Origin: Amphiduros pacificus
Lineage: Eukaryota > Annelida > Polychaeta > Phyllodocida > Hesionidae
NCBI GenBank assembly: GCA_949316495.1
Contig: OX439002.1
Location: 7,781,501-7,845,500 of the forward strand
Length of the DNA: 64,000 bases
Reading direction: 5' to 3'
Shown piece by piece: positions 46,678 through 55,550 of this stretch (position 1 is its first letter; every line of letters starts with the position of its first letter). The notes under the pieces were generated by a model. It was not told the origin of the DNA. It searched no databases and worked only from the letters and a program-made list of their open reading frames with translations. The position numbers and the translations under genes are program-made.

Positions 46678-49600
46678 ATGCATTCACTGGGCGAAGATAG
46701 TGAGATATTAGAAACTTTGGCTATCACCAAAGAACCACCCATACATCAGTTCGATAACCAACTGGACATGCTTCGCATTTGGAGTAGGTTAGAACATGAT
46801 CACTGGGTTTTCATCAATCTAAATCTCGATAAGAAAGAGAAACGACTTAGACATGCTCGCATGGATCTCATGAGAAGCTTGTCTGATCATTACCCGTGGA
46901 TAGATCAAATGGCGACCGATCCAGTGTTTGGCCATGTACAGCGAAAAGTGTCCATCACAAGGGGTATTGGAAAGGTGGATGAGTTACCACAGTCTTGTCT
47001 CATGCTCGAGTGTCTACCTATTTTGACAACTCTGTTTCAACAGATCCACAGATGGGGCAGTGATGATCGTATGGTCAGTGTACTAGATGTGCCACAGTTG
47101 GTTCCCCCGGGACAGTCCCAGTCCTACACTGGACTCCCGATCGATGAGCATGATATAAATCTGATATCAGGCTTGATCACACTGACAGACCAATTATTCT
47201 GCGAGGAGAGGTATCTGGTTCCAGCAGGAACACTAGTATTGTACAAGAGGTCTCTAGTACCATCCTCGTTCTTCCAGCCAAACCCATGCTTCTCTGTCAA
47301 TCCTTGGTTAGGCATACGACTTGGTTTTGTGAAAGAGTCTGAGGACCCTTATGGGAAAGGTAACGACAGGAGAACCCTCTTTTACACGGGACGATTTGGG
47401 CTATACTTTGATCAATCTGACTTCTATGAAAGGGATGTGACAGTGAAAGCAAGACAAGAGTTTATCAAGACTAATAAGCAAAGTGCAAGAGTCCTTGTTG
47501 GTAAGAAGACAGCAATGAAAATGTCAGACAAACCTCTTCAGTGTCAGTGGGTGTACGACGAGGACAGATGTTGCTTTGCAAAAAATATCAAGGGAGGTAA
47601 GACGAAAAGAATACAAAATAAGGCCCATACACAGGACGGAAAAGAGCAAGACACCAAATGGGTGGATGTTGTTTTGTCTTCTCCGAGTCAACAGGTTGAA
47701 AGAGAAAAGCCAGATCATGCTATTCATGCACAAAATAAAATTCAGACCATGTGGGAACCTCGTAAGGAAATGAATGTTGAAAGCATGGTCAACTTACCAC
47801 ATGAATCAATGATGCAACACAAAGATGAAAGTGGTATTGATGTAACCTTATTGCTTGATGAGAGGTTTGATAAGATAAGGGAAGATGAAACACCCACGAA
47901 GAATGAAGAAAAAGGTAAGGCTGAAGAGTACAGCATCAACCTATCAGATGATTGTAGAACTATAATAAATGAAACAATATTCGATGCAACACCAGTCAAC
48001 AACAACCCAATGACCAATGACAAACTTAAGTCCATATTGAAGAACTGCACAAAGCAATTTACAAAAAAATCTAACAAGCATGTTCACTTCAACCTCCCTG
48101 ATGATGATGATGCAAAGCAAAGCCTTGAGAGAAATACAAAGACCGTTTCATTATTTGATGCTGGGACACACAAAGATGGAATGCATGCACAAAACGATGC
48201 TCTTTTGCAGAAGAGTAGATATTTCAAAATGAAGGATACAAATTCTAAGCCATCCAAAAAGGTCATCTTGCAGAAGAGAACGTGCACTGAAAATGAATAT
48301 GAGGGCAAGGTGGCCAAACAGCCAAGAGTGGAGACTCACAAGGGTTCAAGAAAAAATAGGAAATATGGACATATTAAAAAGTCCACACTTTGCCCTGACA
48401 TCCTTGCTTCCATCCTCCCCAAAATGGAAAATCCATGGCAGGTAGAAGAGGAACGAAAAAAGCTGTCTTCTGAATCTTCAAACCACGCCACCTTTGAGAC
48501 ATTGGATAATCATCAAGAATGCACATCACGATGTCAACCTGTTACCATGGGGGATGAATCACTCAAACTCTCCCACTCCTCTTCAGATACAGAGTACAAT
48601 ACAGATCTTTCAAACTGGCCCCATAAGCATGACGATCCTCTGGGTTTAAAATATCTAGAGGAGTGGGATGCCATAATGTTGCCAAACAGTTCGATGGATA
48701 TAGACTATTGGCAAGGGCATGGTCTCCCAAAACAGCCTACAGATGTTGTCTTGGCTCAGTGTGAAGAAGTGGACACTGCTTTGAGGTCCGACATGCTACC
48801 AACCTTTACATCATTTCAACGCCCCAAATCCCCAGGTACACCATGTGCTGACGAAGGAAGCTTTGTTCAGAGAGCCAACGTGGGTGGAAGACTTCCATTT
48901 ACTCTATTGCAGGCAAACACCCATCATCATGAGAATAACCAGATGACATGGGAGCAACAACCAACTACAGAACAAAAGACAATGCATACCGAGGAAGCAA
49001 TCAATCAGACTGAGGAAGATCTATATGAAGAAAACACCAACCAGAGAGATGGTGATATCTCCACTTCTAGTGAATACAAACATCAGTTTGTGCAAGAAAA
49101 AGATGGTGATTTGGGTAAAGGGGAAGAAGGAGGCTTTATGAGCATTGTCCATGATAGGTTTCCTTCCTGGAAGTATCCTCTCTTGGAACACCTCAAAATG
49201 AAAATATTGGATAGAGGGAGAGAGATCAAGCAGGGCACAGACGACATGCTTGATCAACACATCATCTGCAAGACAAACTCCACTCATCCAGACACTGTCT
49301 GTTATGTGCAACTAAAATCGCAAGTCTTTAAAAAGTACGAGATCAGGGGGGCAGAGACGGTCGGAGATGTGCTCAAGCTCTTTGGTCAGTTTGCTTTCTT
49401 CATGAAAAGTATTGCATCATCCAAGCGGGGAAAGAAACAAGCCAAGACTTTATATGCCTTTGATGCCCTGAACCGACAACAGATGAATGTCCCTGTGCTG
49501 AAGGATCACACGTATATCTTGTTCAAGCTTGACGACTGTTGTACCATACCAAAGGATAAAAAGAACTTCGTGTGGAGAAATGTGGAAGATGAAATCAAAG

Positions 49601-50082
49601 ATGCAATGGGAGATGTCATTTTAGACAAGGAGCATGTGAAGACACGATGGATCTCATATTGGGGAAATGTCTTCTCCACATATCCCATGGTGACCGTAGA
49701 AGAATGTTGCAGGAGGTTCTTGGATGAGTTGTTCTCAATTATTGAACTGAAGAGGGATTACATTCTCACAACACCGCTTCCAGATGAAAACTTGAAGACC
49801 ATGAGGTTTTGTCTTGAGAGAATACACCATGCCCAACATGAGTTCATTGAATCTCATGGGAGAACACTCAACTTAGATGTAGCTCATGTCTGTCGACTTC
49901 TCTGTGTAATTACTTGGATGAAACAGGAGAGGCAAATTGAAAGGATTAAAAACAAAACCATAAAAAGCATGATTGCTGAAAATAGCAGACAAAATATTGT
50001 CTTTTGTCACATGTTTCCCAAGTGGTACAAGTTCATGTCCAAACTGGACAGACATTGGACTGAAAAAAGATATAATGAATAA
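46678..50082 (+). CDS. 1134-aa protein of unknown function with PP1-docking-like motifs
   Basis: No family was recognised. The first 330 residues look folded (PWLGIRLGF, YTGRFGLYFDQSDFY). Residues about 340-820 are polar, rich in K, E, N and T, and probably disordered. The last 300 look folded again (FPSWKYPLLEHLKMKIL). In the disordered part KSILK (451-455) is followed by KHVHF (467-471). SILK before RVxF is the known arrangement of protein phosphatase 1 docking motifs. The ATG at 46678 is the first in the frame. No copy of the shared promoter motif was seen in the 60-90 bp upstream. A large tegument- or scaffold-like protein is possible but is only a guess. Confidence 0.8.
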   Translation: MHSLGEDSEILETLAITKEPPIHQFDNQLDMLRIWSRLEHDHWVFINLNLDKKEKRLRHARMDLMRSLSDHYPWIDQMATDPVFGHVQRKVSITRGIGKVDELPQSCLMLECLPILTTLFQQIHRWGSDDRMVSVLDVPQLVPPGQSQSYTGLPIDEHDINLISGLITLTDQLFCEERYLVPAGTLVLYKRSLVPSSFFQPNPCFSVNPWLGIRLGFVKESEDPYGKGNDRRTLFYTGRFGLYFDQSDFYERDVTVKARQEFIKTNKQSARVLVGKKTAMKMSDKPLQCQWVYDEDRCCFAKNIKGGKTKRIQNKAHTQDGKEQDTKWVDVVLSSPSQQVEREKPDHAIHAQNKIQTMWEPRKEMNVESMVNLPHESMMQHKDESGIDVTLLLDERFDKIREDETPTKNEEKGKAEEYSINLSDDCRTIINETIFDATPVNNNPMTNDKLKSILKNCTKQFTKKSNKHVHFNLPDDDDAKQSLERNTKTVSLFDAGTHKDGMHAQNDALLQKSRYFKMKDTNSKPSKKVILQKRTCTENEYEGKVAKQPRVETHKGSRKNRKYGHIKKSTLCPDILASILPKMENPWQVEEERKKLSSESSNHATFETLDNHQECTSRCQPVTMGDESLKLSHSSSDTEYNTDLSNWPHKHDDPLGLKYLEEWDAIMLPNSSMDIDYWQGHGLPKQPTDVVLAQCEEVDTALRSDMLPTFTSFQRPKSPGTPCADEGSFVQRANVGGRLPFTLLQANTHHHENNQMTWEQQPTTEQKTMHTEEAINQTEEDLYEENTNQRDGDISTSSEYKHQFVQEKDGDLGKGEEGGFMSIVHDRFPSWKYPLLEHLKMKILDRGREIKQGTDDMLDQHIICKTNSTHPDTVCYVQLKSQVFKKYEIRGAETVGDVLKLFGQFAFFMKSIASSKRGKKQAKTLYAFDALNRQQMNVPVLKDHTYILFKLDDCCTIPKDKKNFVWRNVEDEIKDAMGDVILDKEHVKTRWISYWGNVFSTYPMVTVEECCRRFLDELFSIIELKRDYILTTPLPDENLKTMRFCLERIHHAQHEFIESHGRTLNLDVAHVCRLLCVITWMKQERQIERIKNKTIKSMIAENSRQNIVFCHMFPKWYKFMSKLDRHWTEKRYNE

Positions 50083-50720
50083 AATAGTAACAAACAAACC
50101 ATATTTCATTGACATTTTCTTTATTCTATTGCATTACATTATATCTATAGATCAATGGTATGCAAAAGAGTAACCAACAAACCATATTTTGTTGGACTTG
50201 TCTAAATTTGATTGCACTACATTATATCTATAGATCAATGGTATGCAAAAGAGTAACCAACAAACCATATTTTGTTGGATTTGTCTATATTTGATTGCAT
50301 AACATTATTTTCATAGATCAACAGCAAGAGTAGTAACAAACCATATTTTGTTCGGGTTGTTTATATTCTATTGCATATTATATGTATATTCTTTTGCATA
50401 TTATCTGTATATTCATAGATCAACAATAAAAGAAAGAGTAACAAACAAACCATATTTTGTTCAGGTTGTTTATATTTTATTGCATAGCATTATATTCATA
50501 CAGACCAGTAGTAAGTGAAAAGTTAGCCAACAAAGCATATTTTTGTTGATATTGATGCACAACATCCTAATCAAACAACAACTACGTAATATACCAATCA
50601 TCCTCTATCATGTCCATAGTCACTTTGTGTGTTATGTTCAATTTTAACCTCCAATTGGGATAGATCTAATCCCCAAATGGATGGGGTCCCTTCCCCATAC
50701 AAGGATGGCCAGTAATGGCA
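50083..50720. repeat. AT-rich minisatellite between converging genes
   Basis: About five units of 80 bp or so carry CAAACCATATTTTGTT, TATTGCATTACATTATAT and ATAGATCAATGGTATGCAAA (from about 50094, 50176 and 50258, then diverging). It lies between the 3' ends of the 1134-aa and 415-aa genes. No gene. Confidence 0.75.
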
Positions 50721-51968
50721 TTAGGCTGTGTGTTGATTGTGACAACACCTTTTTGAGTTTGGCCTCGACACACGGTATCTTTTGAGACGGACTTCAATTA
50801 CTTTATCTATTGCTGCATTGAACCTTTCACTGACAGAAACTTCTTTGTCTAGCATTGCAGCAATCTGTTTTGATCCGAAAGATAGGTTAGGTTGACACGA
50901 GGGACCAACCCGCTTCTCATCGTTCCCTTTCTTGGTGGTATTTTGCTTCTTGTTTATGTCTGATCTCTGTGCAATTTGAAATATTGTATCAGGTTCTAGG
51001 TACAGCTCATGTTCTTCAAACCAGTGATCTTCGAGTATGTGTTCATCTTTCATCTCCCATGCCTTTCTGACTGTCAGGTTCAACTCATACTTCCCGTCTT
51101 TGCATCGATAGATGTGATCCCAAAGATAGAACGTGGCAAGTCTCTTGTAAGTATCAAATGTTTTGTGTTGTCTTCTCTCGAAAACATCCAACAGAAGTCT
51201 TATATTGTCAATGTAGCATTCACTGTTTTCAATAAAGACATCATTCAGTACCATTCTAGCGTGACGAAGAAGTTCTGCATAATCCTCATGATATCTGTTG
51301 CTCTTCTCGAAGAGATATTGGGGAGATAGAATGTCTGCCCTGCAAGACCAACTCTCTGCCAAGTCCATCATTCTCAAAGAAGGTGATATGACCATTTCGT
51401 TGTGATGGTACTCCTGTATGGTGCTATCCAAAGCATCCAAAGTTGTGAACCCACACGAATTTCCAGGTTTCATCTCAGAATTAGCATCTGCCATAATGCC
51501 ATTGATGGCATCAAACTTGAGTAGCGTTCTCTCCAGTTCATCAAAAGATTGTCCAATGGCATCGGCTTTGCACAGGAAACCGCTGTTCAATGCCAGTGCA
51601 CACTTAGCAGCAATTGGGAAGTTTTCCTTGAAGGCTTTCTCCTCAATCATGGCTAGAAGCATGCAACTAGTTTTAGCATCAGTGAGTTGGCACTTATCGA
51701 TCAAGAACACCCTTGTCTCAACTTGTTTTCCTTTGAATATTTTCACCACAGACAACACAAAGTTAAACAGGTGTTTGATGTAGTCTGGTGAGTACTTCAA
51801 TGTGTTGCTACGAAGATCCTTGCCACAAACATCAACGCATAGGGGTACCATCGGTCTGTCAAGGGTGATGACGGACCTTGTGACCATATAGTCCTCTAGA
51901 CAATACTTGCTGTGTGGTAGTGGGACCAGATAGTCCTCGAACGAATACTTGCTGTGTGGTAGATTCAT
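50721..51968 (-). CDS. 415-aa relative of the P-loop protein N-terminal domain
   Basis: It aligns with the first 330 residues of the 1457-aa protein almost end to end (SPDYIKHLFNFVLSVVKIFK, NSGFLCKADA, LYLWDHIYRC-like segment) and has no P-loop. The very N-terminus holds a tandem duplication of a 15-residue piece (LPHSKYSFEDYLVP, then LPHSKYCLEDYMV). The C-terminal 60 residues are basic. A stand-alone N-terminal domain could compete with, or cap, the full-length proteins in a complex; this is inference. The gene-start motif is at 52049-52066. It is transcribed in the same direction as the polymerase gene upstream. Confidence 0.8.
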   Translation of the reverse strand: MNLPHSKYSFEDYLVPLPHSKYCLEDYMVTRSVITLDRPMVPLCVDVCGKDLRSNTLKYSPDYIKHLFNFVLSVVKIFKGKQVETRVFLIDKCQLTDAKTSCMLLAMIEEKAFKENFPIAAKCALALNSGFLCKADAIGQSFDELERTLLKFDAINGIMADANSEMKPGNSCGFTTLDALDSTIQEYHHNEMVISPSLRMMDLAESWSCRADILSPQYLFEKSNRYHEDYAELLRHARMVLNDVFIENSECYIDNIRLLLDVFERRQHKTFDTYKRLATFYLWDHIYRCKDGKYELNLTVRKAWEMKDEHILEDHWFEEHELYLEPDTIFQIAQRSDINKKQNTTKKGNDEKRVGPSCQPNLSFGSKQIAAMLDKEVSVSERFNAAIDKVIEVRLKRYRVSRPNSKRCCHNQHTA

Positions 51969-52048
51969 GTTTATCTTGTGATCAAACGTCTCTTATTCAT
52001 CTTAAAACATACATGATCACATGTTTATGGATTGATAGAGAGTAGTTG

Positions 52049-52066
52049 TGCAAAATCCAATTTTGA
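52049..52066 (-). promoter_or_regulatory. Shared gene-start motif before the 415-aa gene
   Basis: TGCAAAATCCAATTTTGA on the plus strand, 81 bp before the start at 51968. Confidence 0.5.
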
Positions 52067-52194
52067 AGCAGCCTGAATATTCTCGGAAAATTTGATTTGT
52101 TAAAATGTCTGTTTGATTGGTTTTATTTAACTCTAATGAATCAGTAACTACTAAACCCCATGCCCTTGATAGCCATACTTTATTGCACATTTTG

Positions 52195-55100
52195 TTACAC
52201 TTTCAACAATTCACGTTGCACGAACGTCATAACTCTTTCACTGTATACCATGGGTGGATCAACATAAAAGTGAGTTACACTGTTGCCATTATATCTGGAG
52301 CCAATCAGGCATTTCTTGCCTGGGAATAACCTAGACTCATCCAATGACAGTGTGATGGCCTCGATACCTTCTGGTAAATTTGTTATGTGTGTAGAAGAAT
52401 TACCCTTTCCTCTCCTTTGATGCCTGTCACTTTGCATTACGCATTCTCTTTGCCAAGATATCTCGTCACCAGATTGTGCCATAATTGATACCAAAGAGTT
52501 TGCAGATTCAATGAAATGTTGCTCGAGTAAATCAGCATACCATTTAAGATCTATTTGAATATTCTCTCTCAGTGTAAGTATGGGATCTTGGTAGCTCTCG
52601 CACACAAGTGCTGCCTGCCATGTCTTGGAAACCTGTTGATGTTTGACAGTGTGAACATATGGGACTTTCTCATAGAACACAGGTTCACACAAACCGTATC
52701 TCTTGCGACACTGACCAATGTAGGCAGCTTGGTGACTGTACCCATCCCCATCAGACTCAAATCCTCTGAATGTGGCATAATGAATCAAGTCACCTATATC
52801 AAAGTCTCCTTCTTCTAAGCAGGAGATGGCATCATGGACTAGACATTTGACCATTTTACATCTCATCTCCTTTTCGTCTCTCTCTCCCGAGAACTGATCG
52901 ATGCAGAATTGTCTGGAGGCATCAAATGTTCTCGCCCACACACCACATTCATGCTGAATCGTCACTTTAAGATACTCATTTTTATCAGTTTCCTCTTGCA
53001 AAATCTTTGGTCCTTTCGCCCATCCAACACTGGGAATAAAGACATCGAGAGTTTCATGTTTTAGACCTTCTGGGCTCAAAACTTTCCTCTCGTCACCATC
53101 TTTGCAAAGAAACCACCCCAAAAGACAGAGTTGCAGGGCTTGTCTTTCTAATTTACTGAATAGAGGCAAAGCATTGGATTGTATGCAAGTGACACCTTTG
53201 CACAGTAGTGATCCTGAGTCTGTCACGTGGACATATCTCTTCTTTTGTGGATAGTGAAGTGATGCCCATGATATATTCTCCACTTTGATGTCCATGTGAT
53301 TTTCAACCTCTTCTCCAACATGATTGCAAAGAAAGGTATTCACCCGTTTCATCATCTCATTTTTCATGTGTGCTGCAATGGAAGTGGCAGACTTGTTATC
53401 ATGGAGCATCAACTCTGCTATGTTGGAAGTGTCTTTGTTTTTTTCAAGGGACAATGCAATCATCACACTGTCTGTATCACCATAAATCACCTTGGCTGGA
53501 CCTGCCATGAGTGGGTGAACAATGTCCTTGACAGTTTCCTCCACGATTTCCAATAACTGTCGTCCAGTTGATGTGATGATATGGGCCAATGCTGGCATGT
53601 GAAAGGGTGAGGTCGCATTGGAAGACATGTTCTGACCAATCATGCTGACCATACATCTCTTCACTGCCCTTTCGCCTAGTTCATCACCTCTGATGACCAT
53701 GTCCTTTCTCTTCGCCTTCCAACTGGTGAACACCTTTGGTAATATTCCTTTTTTCGTGGAAGGACGCATGCAATATAAACCTTTCACACAAGTCTCAAAA
53801 CTGCCCTCTTTCTGATCTCTGCACACTGTGGTAAAACACAGGTTGAAGGTCTCAATTATGCTGGCATACATGGATGAGAAGTCAAATGTTACAACAGGTT
53901 CGAATGTGTAGCATGGTGAGGGAGTTAGAACTCTACCACCACTTACAGGATCTGCCATATGTATTCCTGTAGAGTTTGACTTCCATGATAAGTTTTCTTC
54001 TTCCATTACCTTTTGCACTGACATATCATATATCTCTGAAGGTTTCAAGCTGCTAAGGTCACCATTGTAGTGAACAAAGTTGACTCCTGCAAACTGAACC
54101 TCCTTGATAAACTGAGCTATGTGATTTTCATTCCCTCCTTCCGTCATCAAGGCCCTGCATGCACTGTGTGCTTCCATTCTGCTAACATCTACTTCTCTGT
54201 TTTTTTCAGCCCGAACAAAAGCCACACCAAATCCCTTGATGTAAGATGCTGGCAATGTGCGGGCCTTCAGTGAGTGCCTGAGCTTGCTCCTCCCCTGTTG
54301 GTCTGTCTGTTTGTGTTGTAGGAGTGTAAGATTGGCTGTGATCAGACGGGAATATCGTGCAGATTCTTTGTCGTGGACATGAGTTGTACACAATGAATTC
54401 TTCGAACAGATCCTATCAAATGCAGAACCAATCCCCTGATACAAATATCTCTGTTTGAGGCAGAGTAACTGTTCATCGATGTCAGTGGTCACAATGATGG
54501 AAACATTGGTTAGGACCTTTGAAAGATGAAGCAAGAGTTCTTTTTCATTGATATGCTTTATGTATGGTTCTTTCATAGTTTTCATATCACCATCGACCAC
54601 CATGTTTATTTCCTTACCCTCCGAAATCACACAGGCTGAAGTGACTCTTCTTTTCTTAAAATGTTTGTCACCAGCGTAGAACTTTCCCCCGATGACATCC
54701 GGCAATGCTACCCACTTTTGTTGTTCAATCCCAAATCTCTCTTCTAATTGATGGGTTTCATGATGTTTCCTTTTGCCCTGTCGCCACTGATTGTCATCGG
54801 TGGTAAATTTGACGATAACGAAGGCTATGGGGATTGGAGGAGCTGGGATGTCTGGCATGAGAACAAGGCTCTGTGTCTCACAATTTATATACCAATGGGT
54901 TCTATCCTTATCATCCTTGCTCCAATCCATTGGCATGTCATCTTTGTTTTCTGAACATGTCGAGATGCCAAACGGATCAATTGCATACCAGGCACACATA
55001 TGTCCTATGTCGCGATGAGGGAACACAGATGTCTGTTCCCCATGGTGGGAGCATAATGAAATCTTTCTTGTCAAACACATGGCAATTATCCTTCGATGAA

Positions 55101-55398
55101 GATGGCGATGGGGTGTCCTGACACATATGAGATCCTCTTCATCTGTGGTTGTATCATGGGCAACACCTCTGTTTGGAGTCCTGGTGATAGATACCTGTGT
55201 CATGATATCATTTTGATACAACCACTGTTCCAGGTGTGTTGTATATTGATTAAAAGGTAACCTCACCTCAAACGTGTGGTCGGTAAGTTTCAAAACTACA
55301 GTCCTTTGCTTCTCATCATATGCATGGAGAAGCACTCCACACGATCCCCTTATAAAAGCTGATGCCACAATGAACACTCTTGACGGGTATCCATTCAT
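52195..55398 (-). CDS. Family B DNA polymerase, 1067 aa
   Basis: This is the replicative polymerase. Motif A is VVTFDFSSMYASIIETFNL, with the catalytic Asp near residue 506, continuing NLCFTT, the form found in pol delta, herpesvirus and phycodnavirus enzymes. Motif C is YGDTDS at 639-644. Between them, KVFTSWKAKRKDM matches the fingers helix, and ITSTGRQLLE the segment that follows motif B. The N-terminal half should hold the exonuclease domain, but its motifs are not obvious to me. The length fits herpesvirus and cellular B polymerases and is longer than most Polinton enzymes. The ATG at 55398 is the first in the frame; a GTG 36 bp earlier is less likely. It is divergent from the 974-aa gene, sharing a promoter dyad. 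Confidence 0.92.
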   Translation of the reverse strand: MNGYPSRVFIVASAFIRGSCGVLLHAYDEKQRTVVLKLTDHTFEVRLPFNQYTTHLEQWLYQNDIMTQVSITRTPNRGVAHDTTTDEEDLICVRTPHRHLHRRIIAMCLTRKISLCSHHGEQTSVFPHRDIGHMCAWYAIDPFGISTCSENKDDMPMDWSKDDKDRTHWYINCETQSLVLMPDIPAPPIPIAFVIVKFTTDDNQWRQGKRKHHETHQLEERFGIEQQKWVALPDVIGGKFYAGDKHFKKRRVTSACVISEGKEINMVVDGDMKTMKEPYIKHINEKELLLHLSKVLTNVSIIVTTDIDEQLLCLKQRYLYQGIGSAFDRICSKNSLCTTHVHDKESARYSRLITANLTLLQHKQTDQQGRSKLRHSLKARTLPASYIKGFGVAFVRAEKNREVDVSRMEAHSACRALMTEGGNENHIAQFIKEVQFAGVNFVHYNGDLSSLKPSEIYDMSVQKVMEEENLSWKSNSTGIHMADPVSGGRVLTPSPCYTFEPVVTFDFSSMYASIIETFNLCFTTVCRDQKEGSFETCVKGLYCMRPSTKKGILPKVFTSWKAKRKDMVIRGDELGERAVKRCMVSMIGQNMSSNATSPFHMPALAHIITSTGRQLLEIVEETVKDIVHPLMAGPAKVIYGDTDSVMIALSLEKNKDTSNIAELMLHDNKSATSIAAHMKNEMMKRVNTFLCNHVGEEVENHMDIKVENISWASLHYPQKKRYVHVTDSGSLLCKGVTCIQSNALPLFSKLERQALQLCLLGWFLCKDGDERKVLSPEGLKHETLDVFIPSVGWAKGPKILQEETDKNEYLKVTIQHECGVWARTFDASRQFCIDQFSGERDEKEMRCKMVKCLVHDAISCLEEGDFDIGDLIHYATFRGFESDGDGYSHQAAYIGQCRKRYGLCEPVFYEKVPYVHTVKHQQVSKTWQAALVCESYQDPILTLRENIQIDLKWYADLLEQHFIESANSLVSIMAQSGDEISWQRECVMQSDRHQRRGKGNSSTHITNLPEGIEAITLSLDESRLFPGKKCLIGSRYNGNSVTHFYVDPPMVYSERVMTFVQRELLKV

Positions 55399-55460
55399 TA
55401 TACTAGCTGTGATGAACTTAGTGGTGCTCTCCACAACGTCTCTATCCTCTCAAAAAAGGT

Positions 55461-55487
55461 CAACTGCAAAATCCAATTTTGCAGTTG
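55461..55487. promoter_or_regulatory. Bidirectional promoter dyad between polymerase and 974-aa gene
   Basis: CAACTGCAAAAT and ATTTTGCAGTTG form a perfect 12-bp inverted repeat around CCA. The centre (55474) is 76 bp from the polymerase start codon and 77 bp from the 974-aa start codon. This is the most symmetric copy of the shared motif and is well placed to drive both genes. Confidence 0.65.
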
Positions 55488-55550
55488 AGTTCTGTCCATT
55501 AAATAACACGTTCTGTCCATATTGAGATAAGACATTCAAATACCACAAAG

